Of a DNA stretch of 64,000 bases, positions 12,442 to 22,327 are shown piece by piece. Within the stretch, counting starts at the first letter, position 1, and every line of letters begins with the position of its first letter. A program made the translations under genes and the position numbers. Origin of the DNA: Tolypocladium sp. Sup5 PDA-1 (Eukaryota > Ascomycota > Sordariomycetes > Hypocreales > Ophiocordycipitaceae); assembly GCA_000750105.3 (NCBI GenBank), contig JPHH03000002.1, positions 744,001 to 808,000 of the forward strand, in the 5' to 3' direction. The notes beneath the pieces were generated by a model. That model was not told the origin of the DNA. It worked only from the letters and a program-made list of their open reading frames with translations, and did not search any database.

Positions 12442-13078
12442 CTGAAGGTTATGAACAATTCACGACTATAGATGCTGAATGGAGAATGCCGTATTGCTGG
12501 CTCTTCGTTTAAACGGCTTTCCAATCTGCCGTCCGAAACTGCCGTCGCGCCGGCTGAGGTGAGCTTTGGCTACGTCGCGAAAGGTCCGGATCTCCCGAGC
12601 GAGACGCCGGACGTGGGTCGGCGCCGGTGATAGTATTCCAGTGGGTGACTCCGGGCGCCTCGGGACGGAGCCACCAACCGGGAGGGCCGGAATGTGGCGA
12701 ATGGCAGAGACTACCGGCCTCTTCGGGAGCAGATGGTCACTGAGTGACGTGATGGGCGTGTTGGTGTCGAGATGCCGGAGCAGCATGCCCTATTGCCCGG
12801 TCGTCCTGATGCAGCTATGACCTTGCATGAGCCTCCGGGGTCAGGGGATGAGGGGAGGTAGAAACATCCGCCATTCGGATTGACCACGCCGAGTTGGCAT
12901 TTAAGCAATATATTACTGCAGGCTTCCATTCAATGTTGCATTTTCTGGATAGGCCGTTGTGGCTGGAATAATTCTTGCTGCCCCTTGTGAATGAGGCGTG
13001 ACTCCTGAGTGACGGGAAGAGGTACAGGCCAGAGTTCACAACCCCCAGTCATATTGTATCCTGAGTAGCATTCTAAAC

Positions 13079-15763
13079 TCAACCTGAAAGAATCTCGGCG
13101 GCATTTCTGGCCATGTCTGACTTCCGACCCAAATACCACAGGGCCCTGACGCATTGATCATAACGGCAAGAATTGCGTTTGCCGTCAGTTACGTTGTGGC
13201 TTGCGACATCAAGATAGTAAAGACACGCTTTCACATAGGCTTGAATGAGAATCATGGTCCACGGCTCCGTCAGGAGAGCACCTCGAGAAACGGCAAAATG
13301 AAAATCTGCCCACTTCGACTCGTACCCTAGTCCATGCGTCGCCGGTTCTGGTGGAGCAGACAGTCTCGCAAGTTCGGAAAGCTCTGCGGCGCTTGCCCTT
13401 TTAATTGTTGCAGTCAGGTCAGAGGCAAGTCGGGCCTGGGTAGCCTCCTTGAAACCCCAGCCACGAGTGTCGATGACTTCGATGAGTTCAGCGAGAATTA
13501 ACGCGGCAAGGTGCCAATGTGCACATATGCACACGAACCAGCTTTGGATGCGATTCGGAACGGAGTCGTAGTGCTGGATAAGATCCCTAAAAAAGGCACC
13601 ATAGGTGGAATTCCAGTACTGGTACACCAGAAGAGCGCTTTCGATTACTTCTTCCACGGCGCCATTGTCGTTCGGAGCTCGCAAAAGGTTTTGAAGATAG
13701 AGCACGTGCCGAAACAAGAGAACCTTGACTGGTCCTGACCTGGCGACCGCTCTTGCAGCTGTGTCGTAAGGGCATGGCCAGCGGAGCGTCTGCAGTGTCC
13801 CTTTCGGATTGTCTTGAATAAAGAGGTCGATTAGCCACCTTTGTCGGATTCGGGAATGATTCTCGGTAGCTTGCAATGGCTCTTGATGCTCATCGTGAGC
13901 TGCATCATGTTGACAGTGTTCATCGGCCACGACAACTGGCCGTTGGTTCATCGATGAAGAGACGGTATCAAACATGATGGCAAGCCAATAGAGCAACCCA
14001 ACCGTTACTCTATCGACCGGACCGAAGAAACTCGCCGCATTCTCGTTGATGTTGCGACTATTCAGGTTCTTTTCATGGGCATCGAAGCGATACTTTAGAG
14101 CATGGATTTTCCGGGTCGCTCTCTCAACGAAGACCGGAGGACCCTCCTTGCACATGAGTTCCTCGAGCACTTGACGGATTGACGCATGCGACCTATTAGC
14201 CCCTGCCTGACTGAAAGGCCTGGACGCATTATATCCGTAGCCTGAGTCTTCCAAGGGTCTTTGAGTCAGGCCTAGAATCAGCTCGGCACAAACCACCTTG
14301 AACGACTCCAAGTCCGCACACTCCTGCAGTTCGCTGCGTGCTGCTTTCCAGAGTGACCATTGGACGCTTCGATCAAACCCATCGGCGATTCGGTCCGATG
14401 TATTGGCTTCCGACGGCGTACTGTGTGCCATTGAATACGCCTCTCTCTCGCGACGGCTACCCTGTGCCCACTGTGAGGCAAATGCCATCATGGCCGCATG
14501 TAATGCTCTCAGGCATGCTTGATCTTCTGCGGCTGTGAGCTGAACAACGCCAGCCAATCTGGCTGAGCGGTCGACCTCAACGACGCGGTGATAGATCCTG
14601 TTGGACCAGACGGGGCCCCATTCTTGCTGTACCGGTTCTAATCTGACCGCAGGAACCGCTCCCCTGTCGCTTGGTGCGATTCCATGCATGTTTCTTCTCT
14701 GCCGGAAATCCATCTTGTATGGGCAGGTCTCCTCCGATACCCAACAAGACAAGTTGTGTTCCAGCACGTCGTGATATATCCGAAGCAAATTGTCGGATAC
14801 GAAGCGTCGATCCGAGCTCCTGTTTAAGAAGTGTTCGTTTGAAAGGTCGGATGAAAGCAATCTTTGACGTCGTATCCGTCTCTGATGTTTCTGATGTCGT
14901 CGTTTAGAGACAGCTTGAGAGGTTTGAACCTCATCAGAGCGGGTAATGAATGATGGAGGGAAGTAATGGTCGGGGTTCTCGGGTTGCTCGAGAGAACAAG
15001 GCACGTATTCGTGATTATGCGCCTCCGGAATTCCCAACATTGAAGTCAAGTTTCCAATGTGATGGCTTGTTTGAAAAGGTCCCAGGAAGGACTCAAGCCC
15101 AACGTCAGAACAGTTTTCTGTTGTTCTTGACGACGCTCCAGGCGAATGGTAAGAGATCCCGCTGGCCCCAGCCGAATCAAGCTGTAGGGCAAGCGAGCTT
15201 CCAAGAATGCCGAAATCATCGTGGGGGGTGAGCTGCCCAACAGAAGTGCTGGATATGAGTTGGCCGTTATCGGGAGAGGTGTCAGAGAAGGCGCTCAGAA
15301 TCTCAGGACGGATGTTGAGAAAGCCGGGACTTTCCAGCAGTTCTTCTGGGGGGTACAGAGGCTCCGTTCCAAAAACCTCAAGATCCCCCATGCTCCCCAC
15401 ATCTTGAAGCTCTCGGGTGTGATGTAGTGGATCAGGCTTGCGGGTTTCTTGCGTATAGCCAGAGTCAAGGATAGATACGGCGGCTTTCCGGTTGGCGCGC
15501 AATTGCGAGCGGGCCCAGTCCAATGTGCAGGTTTTGTAGGTTTTCAGGCAATAGGAGCAAGGAGAAAAGGGGGTCTCTGAAGTGAGGAGAGAATGAATAG
15601 CTTTGTTAGCAGACTGTTGCTGATACGAATCGTTCGATTGCAATGCAAATGAAAATAGCCCACCTGAAGCATTGGCTAACTCATCCAATGAGGTTAACAG
15701 GGATGCATTACACGCCCTCTTTGACTTTCTGCACTGATCACAGGAGTGGTTTTGTCGTCTCAT
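13079..15763 (-). CDS. Zn2Cys6 (C6) transcription factor, likely local pathway regulator
   Basis: The protein opens MRRQNHSCDQCRKSKRAC, the first half of a Zn2Cys6 cluster, and the second half is PCSYCLKTYKTC. Read without splicing it has 894 residues, with an unusually long stretch between the two halves. That stretch holds a plausible in-frame intron of 87 nt at 15577-15663: donor GTGGGC, branch TGCTAAC, acceptor TTCAG. Removing it gives about 865 residues and a more usual spacing, so I favour exons 15664-15763 and 13079-15576. Near residue 300 are basic runs (KRRHQKHQRRIRRQR), followed by a long middle region typical of fungal C6 regulators. It neighbours an esterase gene and a monooxygenase gene whose shared promoter holds CGG-N2-CCG sites, the kind of site C6 proteins bind, so local control is inferred. 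Confidence 0.85.
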   Translation of the reverse strand: MRRQNHSCDQCRKSKRACNASLLTSLDELANASGGLFSFALQSNDSYQQQSANKAIHSLLTSETPFSPCSYCLKTYKTCTLDWARSQLRANRKAAVSILDSGYTQETRKPDPLHHTRELQDVGSMGDLEVFGTEPLYPPEELLESPGFLNIRPEILSAFSDTSPDNGQLISSTSVGQLTPHDDFGILGSSLALQLDSAGASGISYHSPGASSRTTENCSDVGLESFLGPFQTSHHIGNLTSMLGIPEAHNHEYVPCSLEQPENPDHYFPPSFITRSDEVQTSQAVSKRRHQKHQRRIRRQRLLSSDLSNEHFLNRSSDRRFVSDNLLRIYHDVLEHNLSCWVSEETCPYKMDFRQRRNMHGIAPSDRGAVPAVRLEPVQQEWGPVWSNRIYHRVVEVDRSARLAGVVQLTAAEDQACLRALHAAMMAFASQWAQGSRREREAYSMAHSTPSEANTSDRIADGFDRSVQWSLWKAARSELQECADLESFKVVCAELILGLTQRPLEDSGYGYNASRPFSQAGANRSHASIRQVLEELMCKEGPPVFVERATRKIHALKYRFDAHEKNLNSRNINENAASFFGPVDRVTVGLLYWLAIMFDTVSSSMNQRPVVVADEHCQHDAAHDEHQEPLQATENHSRIRQRWLIDLFIQDNPKGTLQTLRWPCPYDTAARAVARSGPVKVLLFRHVLYLQNLLRAPNDNGAVEEVIESALLVYQYWNSTYGAFFRDLIQHYDSVPNRIQSWFVCICAHWHLAALILAELIEVIDTRGWGFKEATQARLASDLTATIKRASAAELSELARLSAPPEPATHGLGYESKWADFHFAVSRGALLTEPWTMILIQAYVKACLYYLDVASHNVTDGKRNSCRYDQCVRALWYLGRKSDMARNAAEILSG

Positions 15764-16204
15764 GATGGTCCAACTGTCATTACCGTCTTAGATCCCTGAT
15801 CAACGCTTGTTCAAGCGCGACAAGATCCGGGTTTCGCCTCGAAATGGCAGGACTGAGTCTAGAAACTGGCGGCCGTTTCCCCCTTTATTTCTTCCGTTCC
15901 CCTCGACCGGGGCGTTGTTCCCGCCCCCGCATTGATGGCACATGCAATTGTCAGACGGGTCTAAGTTGCAGTGCGGCCCCACTGTCGATACTGCGGGGAA
16001 GCTCAGCTGGCTTCTACTCCCGCGTGGGCCGCGTCTCGGCACCTGTGTCTATTGCTTTGTTAACACTGACAAAGCCCCTACCAGGGCACTGACGAGCGCT
16101 GGTATTCTGGATAAATATGGCATAGGTTACAAAGCGGTGGTAGGTTCAAAATCACAAGCGCAATATGCAATGCTGTATTCAACTGGAGAAATCGACTAGA
16201 GTGG
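15764..16204. other. Intergenic region upstream of the C6 factor and downstream of the esterase
   Basis: This 441-bp stretch is the promoter side of the C6 factor and the 3' side of the esterase. It contains CGGCCG but no copy of the CGG-N2-CCG motif found in the divergent promoter at 17.8-18.0 kb. I see no other gene. Confidence 0.6.
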
Positions 16205-17622
16205 TCAAGCATCCCGTTCCAAGCCCTTGTAAACCTCCGATTCAACCTTGACCCAAAGATCGAGCACCTGGGCATCGGCAAATGGCAGAACTTGCGTGCA
16301 TACCATCCCTGCAACGCCGCTCTCGCGATCGCACCACCACCAGAGATTTGGGAGTCCAGCCCAGTGGCCAGTTCCCGCCGAGCGCCCTGTTGCGCCGCCG
16401 TTGCTCAGCATAAACGTCAACCCCCAGCCCTGCGGCGGATTTCCTGACACGGGATATAACTCGGCGACTGGGTTGGTCAGGTCTGGCTTTGCTGCCTGTA
16501 TTCCCTGGCGGCTGTAATTGGGAAAATCGGGGATCTGGTTGCGGAACATTTCGTCGACCGTCTCCTTGAGGAGAAGACGTTTACCGGTGAGAGGACATGC
16601 CCCGTCGTTGAGAAGAACCGCAAGCAGCCCTGCTCACACAGAGTCGCTCGAATGTCAGCTTCGTCACAGCCAGTCTCGAACGCCTCCAGAAATGTGATAG
16701 ATCAGAGGAGAGGAGAGAGGGGCTTACTGCAGTACTCCTGCGGTTTGGCAAACATTCCTGCACCCCCGCTGTTGAATACGGTGGCTTCCGCGGCCTTGTC
16801 ACCCGGATCTATTGTCAAGGGCAGTCGCAAAAGGTGTTCCCTTGTGGTCAAATCGCCTTTCTCATTCCGTGTATGCATATACACAAGCTTGGATCTCATC
16901 TCCGGGGTCGGTATCATCGACATGTTTGCCAACCCCAGGGGTTCGAGTATATTGCTCTGAATGTAATGGTTCAGGGAGGACCCGCAGGCTCGCTCCAGGG
17001 CAATTCCAGCCCAATCGACGTTGATCTGCTCGAACATGAGGTTAATGGGCCATCCTTGGTTCTGGTTTACACTTGTTCGCGGCTCCGTGCTACTTACTCC
17101 ATACTCCCAGCCCTCCCCAGGCTGGAACAGCAAAGGCATCAGCATGTCCTGGAATCGACCCGAAAACTCATCAATCCCGGCAGGGAAGCTCCATTTGCGG
17201 AGTCTGTCGCTGAAGAACGTATACCCGAACCCGGCAGTGTGGCTTAAGAGCATTCGCAACGTGATGGGTTTGTCCTTGCTCTTCAAATCACCTCCGGGCC
17301 CCAGAACTTTGACGTTTTTAAGCTCGGGGCAGAGGCTCTCCAGATGCTCGCCATCATCGAGCTTCAACACGCCTCGCTCAACAAGCTGCATGCAAGCAAT
17401 GCCCGTAATCATCTTGGTACAGGAGGCAATCCAAAATACATGTTCGAGGGTCAACGGCTCGCCGGAATCGAGTCCGCGAGTGCCGGCTGTGTGGGCAAAC
17501 AGCTCATTACCGTTCCGTCCGACAACGACAACAGTCGCTCCGGGTAGCCCGTTCTGTCGATCGGCGCAGGCGTCATCCACGATGTGTCGGATTCTGTCAA
17601 CCGTTTGTGGGTTGAGAGTCAT
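16205..17622 (-). CDS. Beta-lactamase-family serine esterase/transesterase (EstB/LovD-like)
   Basis: Three exons (17098-17622, 16728-17025, 16205-16629) give about 415 residues. Introns at 17026-17097 and 16630-16727 have GTAAGT/GTAAGC donors and CAG acceptors, and both join conserved sequence cleanly. The catalytic S-x-x-K motif is Ser67-Cys-Thr-Lys70 in WIASCTKMITG. The tyrosine motif is EYG near residue 174, followed by INVDWAG. The C-terminal motif is GTGHWAGLPNLWWW. This is the class C beta-lactamase fold used by fungal esterases and acyltransferases such as LovD; true beta-lactam hydrolysis is unlikely. No signal peptide is visible, so it is probably intracellular. It is divergent to the Baeyer-Villiger monooxygenase and next to the C6 factor. 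An ester or lactone made by the monooxygenase is a plausible substrate, but that is inference. Confidence 0.88.
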
Positions 17623-17841
17623 GGTGAATGAGCTTCAAAACTGTTTTAATTCGTGAATGAAACAGAAAAGCCAGGTTGTCGTATTGAATATACTTTTGCT
17701 CAAGATTGAGGGAGAGGGGCCATGAGTCTTTTAATTTATGTTACTGGCGATGCGTCGTTCGTGGATAGCGCCGCACGATTGATCGCTCCGAAGCCCCCAA
17801 GAGTTACCTTCAGCCGTCCGGGAACTCGACCCTGGACTCTG

Positions 17842-17849
17842 CGGTTCCG
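17842..17849. promoter_or_regulatory. CGG-N2-CCG site 1
   Basis: CGGTTCCG within CTCTGCGGTTCCGT. Inverted CGG triplets are the standard target form of dimeric Zn2Cys6 proteins. Binding by the neighbouring C6 factor is inferred. Confidence 0.55.
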
Positions 17850-17908
17850 TACCCCTCACTGTCAACGCAGCTCAACCGTGCTTCCGCATCTCGCATATGG
17901 CTCCGCTG

Positions 17909-17916
17909 CGGTTCCG
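17909..17916. promoter_or_regulatory. CGG-N2-CCG site 2
   Basis: CGGTTCCG within GCTGCGGTTCCGC. Same core and same left flank (CTG) as site 1. Confidence 0.55.
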
Positions 17917-17942
17917 CGTGCCACGTCGTCGCTCACCTGCGG

Positions 17943-17950
17943 CGGCTCCG
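17943..17950. promoter_or_regulatory. CGG-N2-CCG site 3 (variant)
   Basis: CGGCTCCG, which keeps both triplets but differs in the spacer (CT in place of TT). Confidence 0.45.
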
Positions 17951-18012
17951 CAGCGGTGCAACGTACGAAGAGTTGCTATTGGGTTTGTAGTCCTTGCAAC
18001 GCTTTCACTCTG

Positions 18013-18020
18013 CGGTTCCG
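18013..18020. promoter_or_regulatory. CGG-N2-CCG site 4
   Basis: CGGTTCCG within CACTCTGCGGTTCCGT, almost identical in its flanks to site 1. About 250 bp upstream of the monooxygenase ATG. Confidence 0.55.
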
Positions 18021-18267
18021 TTTCCCCGATATCACACCACCATGCGGCTCGGAGCAAGGGTAGCAATGCAATGCATCTTTCTTGTTTCTCCGGAGATGCT
18101 CGCGGTTGTGAAAGAGGGGTCGTTGATTGATACTTATAAATGTCACCACAACCCTAGGGTTTGCTTGCGCATCGCTTGACTCCCCATCGACGCGCAGCTT
18201 CTCTGTTGAACTATTTTTTTCTCAGTCTCCAGTTGCTACTCTTTCTGGCCAGCTCTACATCACCAAT

Positions 18268-20187
18268 ATGAACGGATCAATTCCCCCCCGCGTCAAGAAG
18301 TTCAACACCGAGCTGGCGGACTATTCTGTAACCCATAATGATACTTCGGGCCCACATGCCAACAATGCCGAGATAGACGCACTCATAGTTGGTGCGGGCT
18401 TTGGTATGTACTTTGCAAGCCAATCGAAGGAGAGAGACCCAGCTAAGACGTGGCAAAAAAAAGCCGGCATCTTTATGCTCAAGACTCTGCGAGACAAGGG
18501 CTATCATGCGGTCATCTACGAAGCCGGCAACGACCTCGGTGGTACCTGGAGGTGGAACTGCTACCCAGGCGCCCGGGTTGACTCTGAGGTGCCCGAGTAC
18601 GAGTTCTCGTGGCCAGAAGTGTGGAAGACGTGGAACTGGCCTACCAATTATCCGAGTTACGAAGACCTACGCGCATACTTTGACCACGTCGACAAAATCG
18701 TGGGCATCAAGAAGGATTGTTCATTCAACACTGTTGTTACGGGCGCCAACTTTGATACGGACTCTGGAAGGTGGATAGTGAAGACGGAAGACGGCCGACG
18801 CACGAAGGCCAAGTTCCTCGTTCTTGGTACTGGTTTTGTAAGACTCCTCGTTGGCTTTGGGATCACTAAGTCGAAGACCTTGCTATACTGAAAGACATCA
18901 CTGACTTTACTCTGTTACTGAAATAGGCTGCCAAGCGATATGTCCCCGATTGGCCAGGCATGGACAGTTTCAAGGGAGAAATCCATCACTCTTCGTTTTG
19001 GCCATCTTCATATGAGATTGACGTTCAGAACAAAAAGTGTGCTGTTATCGGAACAGGCGCGTCCGGGGTCCAGATCGTCCAAGCCTGGGGCCCTGTTGCT
19101 GGACAGTTGAAGGTCTTCCAACGTACTCCCAACCTGGCTGTCCCGATGCGACGACGAGATCTCACCATCGAGGAGCAGGAGTCCGGCAAAAAATGGTATC
19201 CAGAACTATTTCAGCTGCGAGAGAAGTGCTTTGCTGGATTTCATTACGACTGGTACGAGAAAAACACGTTTGATGATACTCCAGAAGAACGAGAGGCTCT
19301 CTACGAGAAGGTTTGGGCCGAGGGTGGCTTTCGCTACTGGGTTGCCCTCTACAAGGATAACTTATTCAACCCCAAAGCCAACGAGCAGTCCTATAAGTTC
19401 TGGGCGAAGAAAACCAGGGCTCGAATTGGTGATCCGAAGAAAAGGGACCTCTTGGCACCGCTCGACATGCCACACTATTTTGGCATCAAGCGGCCCTGCC
19501 TAGAGCAAACCTACTACGAGCAATTCAACCGGCCAACGGTGGACATTGTCGACGTCAAGAATAACGCCATTAAGGAGTTCACAGAGACCGGCATTACTCT
19601 TCAGGATGGGACGCACTGCGAGTTTGACATCATTGCAATCGCTACGGGTTTTGACGTTGTCACTGGAGGTATGCGCCAGTGGCCTCTGCATCAAAAAGTG
19701 GGTGCTAACATATATTCTCTTAATAGTCATGACGCAGCTCGGGCTCGAAAGCATTCACAAAACAAACCTGCAAGACGAGTGGAAGGACGGAGCCAACACG
19801 TATCTTGGTATGACTGTCAGCGGATACCCGAACATGTTCCATATCTATGGGGCACACGGACCTACGCTACTTTGCAACGGACCATCGGCAGTCGAAGTGC
19901 AAGGTCGATGGATTGTGGACTGCCTCGAGAAGATGAAGCTTGAAGGTATTAAATATATCAACCCAAAGCCCGAAGCGTCAAAGGCATGGAAGGATCATAT
20001 TGTTAAACTTAACAACATGTCGCTTTTCCCAACTACAAAGTCTACTTATATGGGTGGCAGTATTCCGGGCAAGGCATTCGAGCCAGTCTGCTACACAGGG
20101 GGTGTTCCGACTTATGTCGCAGAGATTCGGCAGGCATTGGATACCATGGAGGGGTTCGAGATTGTCAAAGGGGCTGGAGAGCAGTGA
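18268..20187 (+). CDS. Type I Baeyer-Villiger flavin monooxygenase
   Basis: Four exons (18268-18403, 18464-18837, 18927-19668, 19727-20187) give about 570 residues. All three introns are 58-89 nt and each restores a conserved motif. The FAD Rossmann motif GAGFAG (residues 42-47) is split by the first intron. The Baeyer-Villiger fingerprint F-x-G-x3-H-x3-W is FKGEIHHSSFW at 185-195, and the NADPH Rossmann motif GTGASG is at 212-217. GGTWRWNCYPGARVD is the conserved substrate-side loop of cyclohexanone-monooxygenase-like enzymes. The enzyme inserts oxygen next to a ketone to give an ester or lactone, using FAD, NADPH and O2. I chose the ATG at 18268 because it follows a pyrimidine-rich leader; the upstream in-frame extension lacks family-like sequence. 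Substrate unknown. The divergent esterase could act on the product. Confidence 0.93.
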
Positions 20188-20509
20188 AATCGGAGCTTCT
20201 GCTCTGATATGCTGCGTTATCTCTTGTTCGGGTTATGAAGATTAACTGAGATCTTTGCTGCTACAAGAACGAGTGCCCATGCTTTTCAGTCTCAGTAGTC
20301 AGTACTCTTAGCAACTCGGCGCTGTTATACTCTGCATGGTCTTTTATCCAGTCTGCTGTTCACGACATTGAGAGTCGTCCAAAACTACTAGGCCAACCGT
20401 GAGAAAATCCGATTCAATGTTTACATACATGTTGGCTCCCTTCAAAAACCCGATGTGTCTGCGAGTGTGACTGACTTCGTGGTTGATGAGTGGGAATGCA
20501 GTGAAACAG

Positions 20510-20590
20510 GCCCTCTGTTCCCTCTGCCCCCTCTGTTCACTGTATTCCCTCTGCTCCCTCTCTGTTCACTGTATTTCCTATATTCCCTTT
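20510..20590. repeat. Imperfect tandem repeat, CCCTCTGTTCACTGTATT type
   Basis: Units of CCCTCTG, TTCACTGTATT and CCCTCTGCTCC alternate about two and a half times with small differences. It looks like minisatellite-type low-complexity DNA. Confidence 0.6.
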
Positions 20591-20610
20591 TTACCCGAGA
20601 CTAAATGGGC

Positions 20611-21265
20611 CTACGGCGAGTGCAAATAGAGATGTGTGTGTGTGTGCAAATAGTAAGACTCCAGGACATAGGTGTAGCAAAAGTAGACGAAAAGGTTCTT
20701 TGTGTCAACCCACGGTCGGTGCGTTGCAAGAGATTTGGTAGATGGAGGAGTTGGCGATGAGAGTAGATTCTTCGTTCTGGAATCGGTGTAGTTTAGAATC
20801 ACCGTAGCATAGTCTCGGACGTTCTCTTCATTGATGGCCAACTTTAGAGTCTGATGCCAGTTGCACACCTCGTTGGGAGCTCCGAGATGGGCGCGGAGTT
20901 GAGTAGCAAAAATACCCGTCAACTTTCGCGATTCGGGATAGAGCGGTCGAGGTTACATCTTTTCGTAGAAAGTTAGATCGATCTTCTTAACTTCGGCTCT
21001 AATGTCTTGGACTTATTGGAATGCTATAGCCTCCTCATCGTTAAGGAAGAGACCCGGATTCGCGGCGACGTCGATGTCGATATGGGTGTCGTCGTTCGCG
21101 TTCGCGTTCTCGTTCTCGTCGTCGTTATTGTCACTACCGAGTTTAAAAGTTCCTTCGAGAATGGCTTCCTCATATCCGAGCTATCGAGCAGCCTCTTCGT
21201 CAATTCTCGATATCGTTAGGCACCTCCATACCGAGGTTGGATCGTGTTTTGGGCATGGTTGTGGC
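20611..21265 (-). pseudogene. Degenerate ORF with RIP-like stop codons
   Basis: Read on the minus strand, one frame stays protein-like for about 200 codons but is interrupted by TAG, TAA and TAA. Recognisable segments include ISRIDEEAAR, LGYEEAILEGTFKLGSD, FLNDEEAIAFQ, VQDIRAEVKKIDLTFYEKM and LRAHLGAPNEVCNWHQTLKL. Each stop would become CAG or CAA by one C-to-T reversal at CpA, the context favoured by fungal repeat-induced point mutation. An acidic Asn/Asp/Glu-rich run sits in the middle. I cannot name the family; a transposon-borne or duplicated gene is the likely source, because RIP acts on repeats. Confidence 0.5.
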
Positions 21266-21424
21266 TAACTCGATATAGTGAAACTATTAGCGGCGTCGAT
21301 GGGGGTTAGTGCATGAATATATGGGTGAATGGCAGCGTACTCTAGCAGATGAAGAGATAACTAGGAGAAACTTCTCGCTCGGCGTTAGAGTCCGCCTTTC
21401 GTAGCATATTGCAAATAAACGGCG

Positions 21425-21445
21425 ACGCCATGGTGGCCATGGCGT
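21425..21445. repeat. Inverted repeat around CCATGG
   Basis: ACGCCATGG, spacer TGG, CCATGGCGT: 9-bp perfect arms. A related CCATGGCGGCCACC word follows within 35 bp. Confidence 0.7.
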
Positions 21446-22327
21446 TTGGCGGGAGGAGTGAGACCATGGCGGCCACCGGGTGTTGTTGCGAAGCTGAGAT
21501 GCAAAGCAAAGGTCTCGCAGAGAGAATAATCAGGGAGAGCTGCTCATGAAGCTGAACGAAAGAAGTGGACCCCGAATTGCTCCTCTGCCAAACATATCAC
21601 CACGTTTGCGGAAGGGCGGGCGGTGGGCCAAGGAGGAGTGGCGATGTGGGTGTTGGATGGAGAGAAAGAAAGCTGCGAGGAAGCCAAGCCATCAACAATA
21701 GCCAGATAGTTCAATTAGGCATCAGGCGTCCATGAAGTGGTTTGTGGTGGTAGGCATTACAAAATTTAGTGTGCGATGCTCCTCTCTGGCACCTGGCGAG
21801 CTCCAAGGCACCAAGGCTGATCCACGTGTTGTTCGGGATTCATCGTAATGGCCATACATGCTGCTGTCGCCCAGTCGTAAATAGCACGTTGTCCGTAACT
21901 TTGTGAGCGTTGCCCAACACCCCCTACGTGGTAATGTAAGCCTCATAATGAACAATAAGCTGCCCAAGAGACATGAGCAAGGGCGTGGTACTATTCAACG
22001 AGACATTCGCCCTGTCGCACAACGAGGCGCCTTCCTTCCTCTCAAATTTCCTGTCAAACGTCTAACAAGACACACGACCACGCCCCCGGAGAGGAAGAAA
22101 TAGCTCTCCAGTCCATGTGCTGCACAACCTGACAACAAACTTCCAACGCCGTCTATGCATTAGTCTTAGAAACGTCCTTGTGCCGCCGTTGGGGGGTGCG
22201 TCTCAGCCGCCTTGTCGCAGATTTTGCTGTTCACCTTCCCCCCCGAGGCCAGCTCACAACAGGGCCGTTCCTTTGGTGGCGGTCTCTTCCGCCCGCGCGG
22301 TTCGTCCTGGCCATTGGCCCCGCTGCG

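Larger units (their letters stand above)
4935..13078. other. 8.1-kb gene-poor region between copper-fist and C6 regulator genes
   Basis: No open frame here reads as a recognisable protein. The first part is presumably promoter and leader of the copper-fist gene, since pyrimidine/purine-biased DNA runs upstream of its ATG. Frames of 160-240 codons (for example 5046-5687 minus, 7129-7842 minus, 10441-11103 plus, 11185-11850 plus) are rich in Arg, Pro and Cys and look like GC-rich non-coding DNA. Short words such as TCCGTACG, GTACGGAC and TACGAGTAC recur throughout. A pyrimidine-rich run near 11150-11210 resembles a fungal leader, but no convincing coding frame follows. One 98-codon open frame at 12148-12441 is listed separately. 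Confidence 0.5.
17623..18267. promoter_or_regulatory. Divergent promoter shared by esterase and Baeyer-Villiger monooxygenase
   Basis: The 645 bp between the two start codons carry four copies of a CGG-N2-CCG palindrome, three of them within the longer word CTGCGGTTCCG. The spacing (67, 34 and 70 bp between starts) is not that of a simple tandem repeat. A TATA-like TTATAAA lies near 18134, about 130 bp before the monooxygenase ATG. Confidence 0.7.
20188..22327. other. Intergenic region with repeat debris
   Basis: About 2.1 kb between the monooxygenase and CK2 beta. It holds an imperfect pyrimidine-rich tandem repeat (20510-20590), a short GT run near 20633, a degenerate ORF (20.6-21.3 kb, minus) and an inverted repeat at 21425-21445. 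No intact gene is visible. Confidence 0.6.

Noticed and set aside
13079..20187. Full secondary-metabolite gene cluster
   Set aside because: No polyketide synthase, peptide synthetase, terpene cyclase or transporter is present within the window, so only a small module is claimed.
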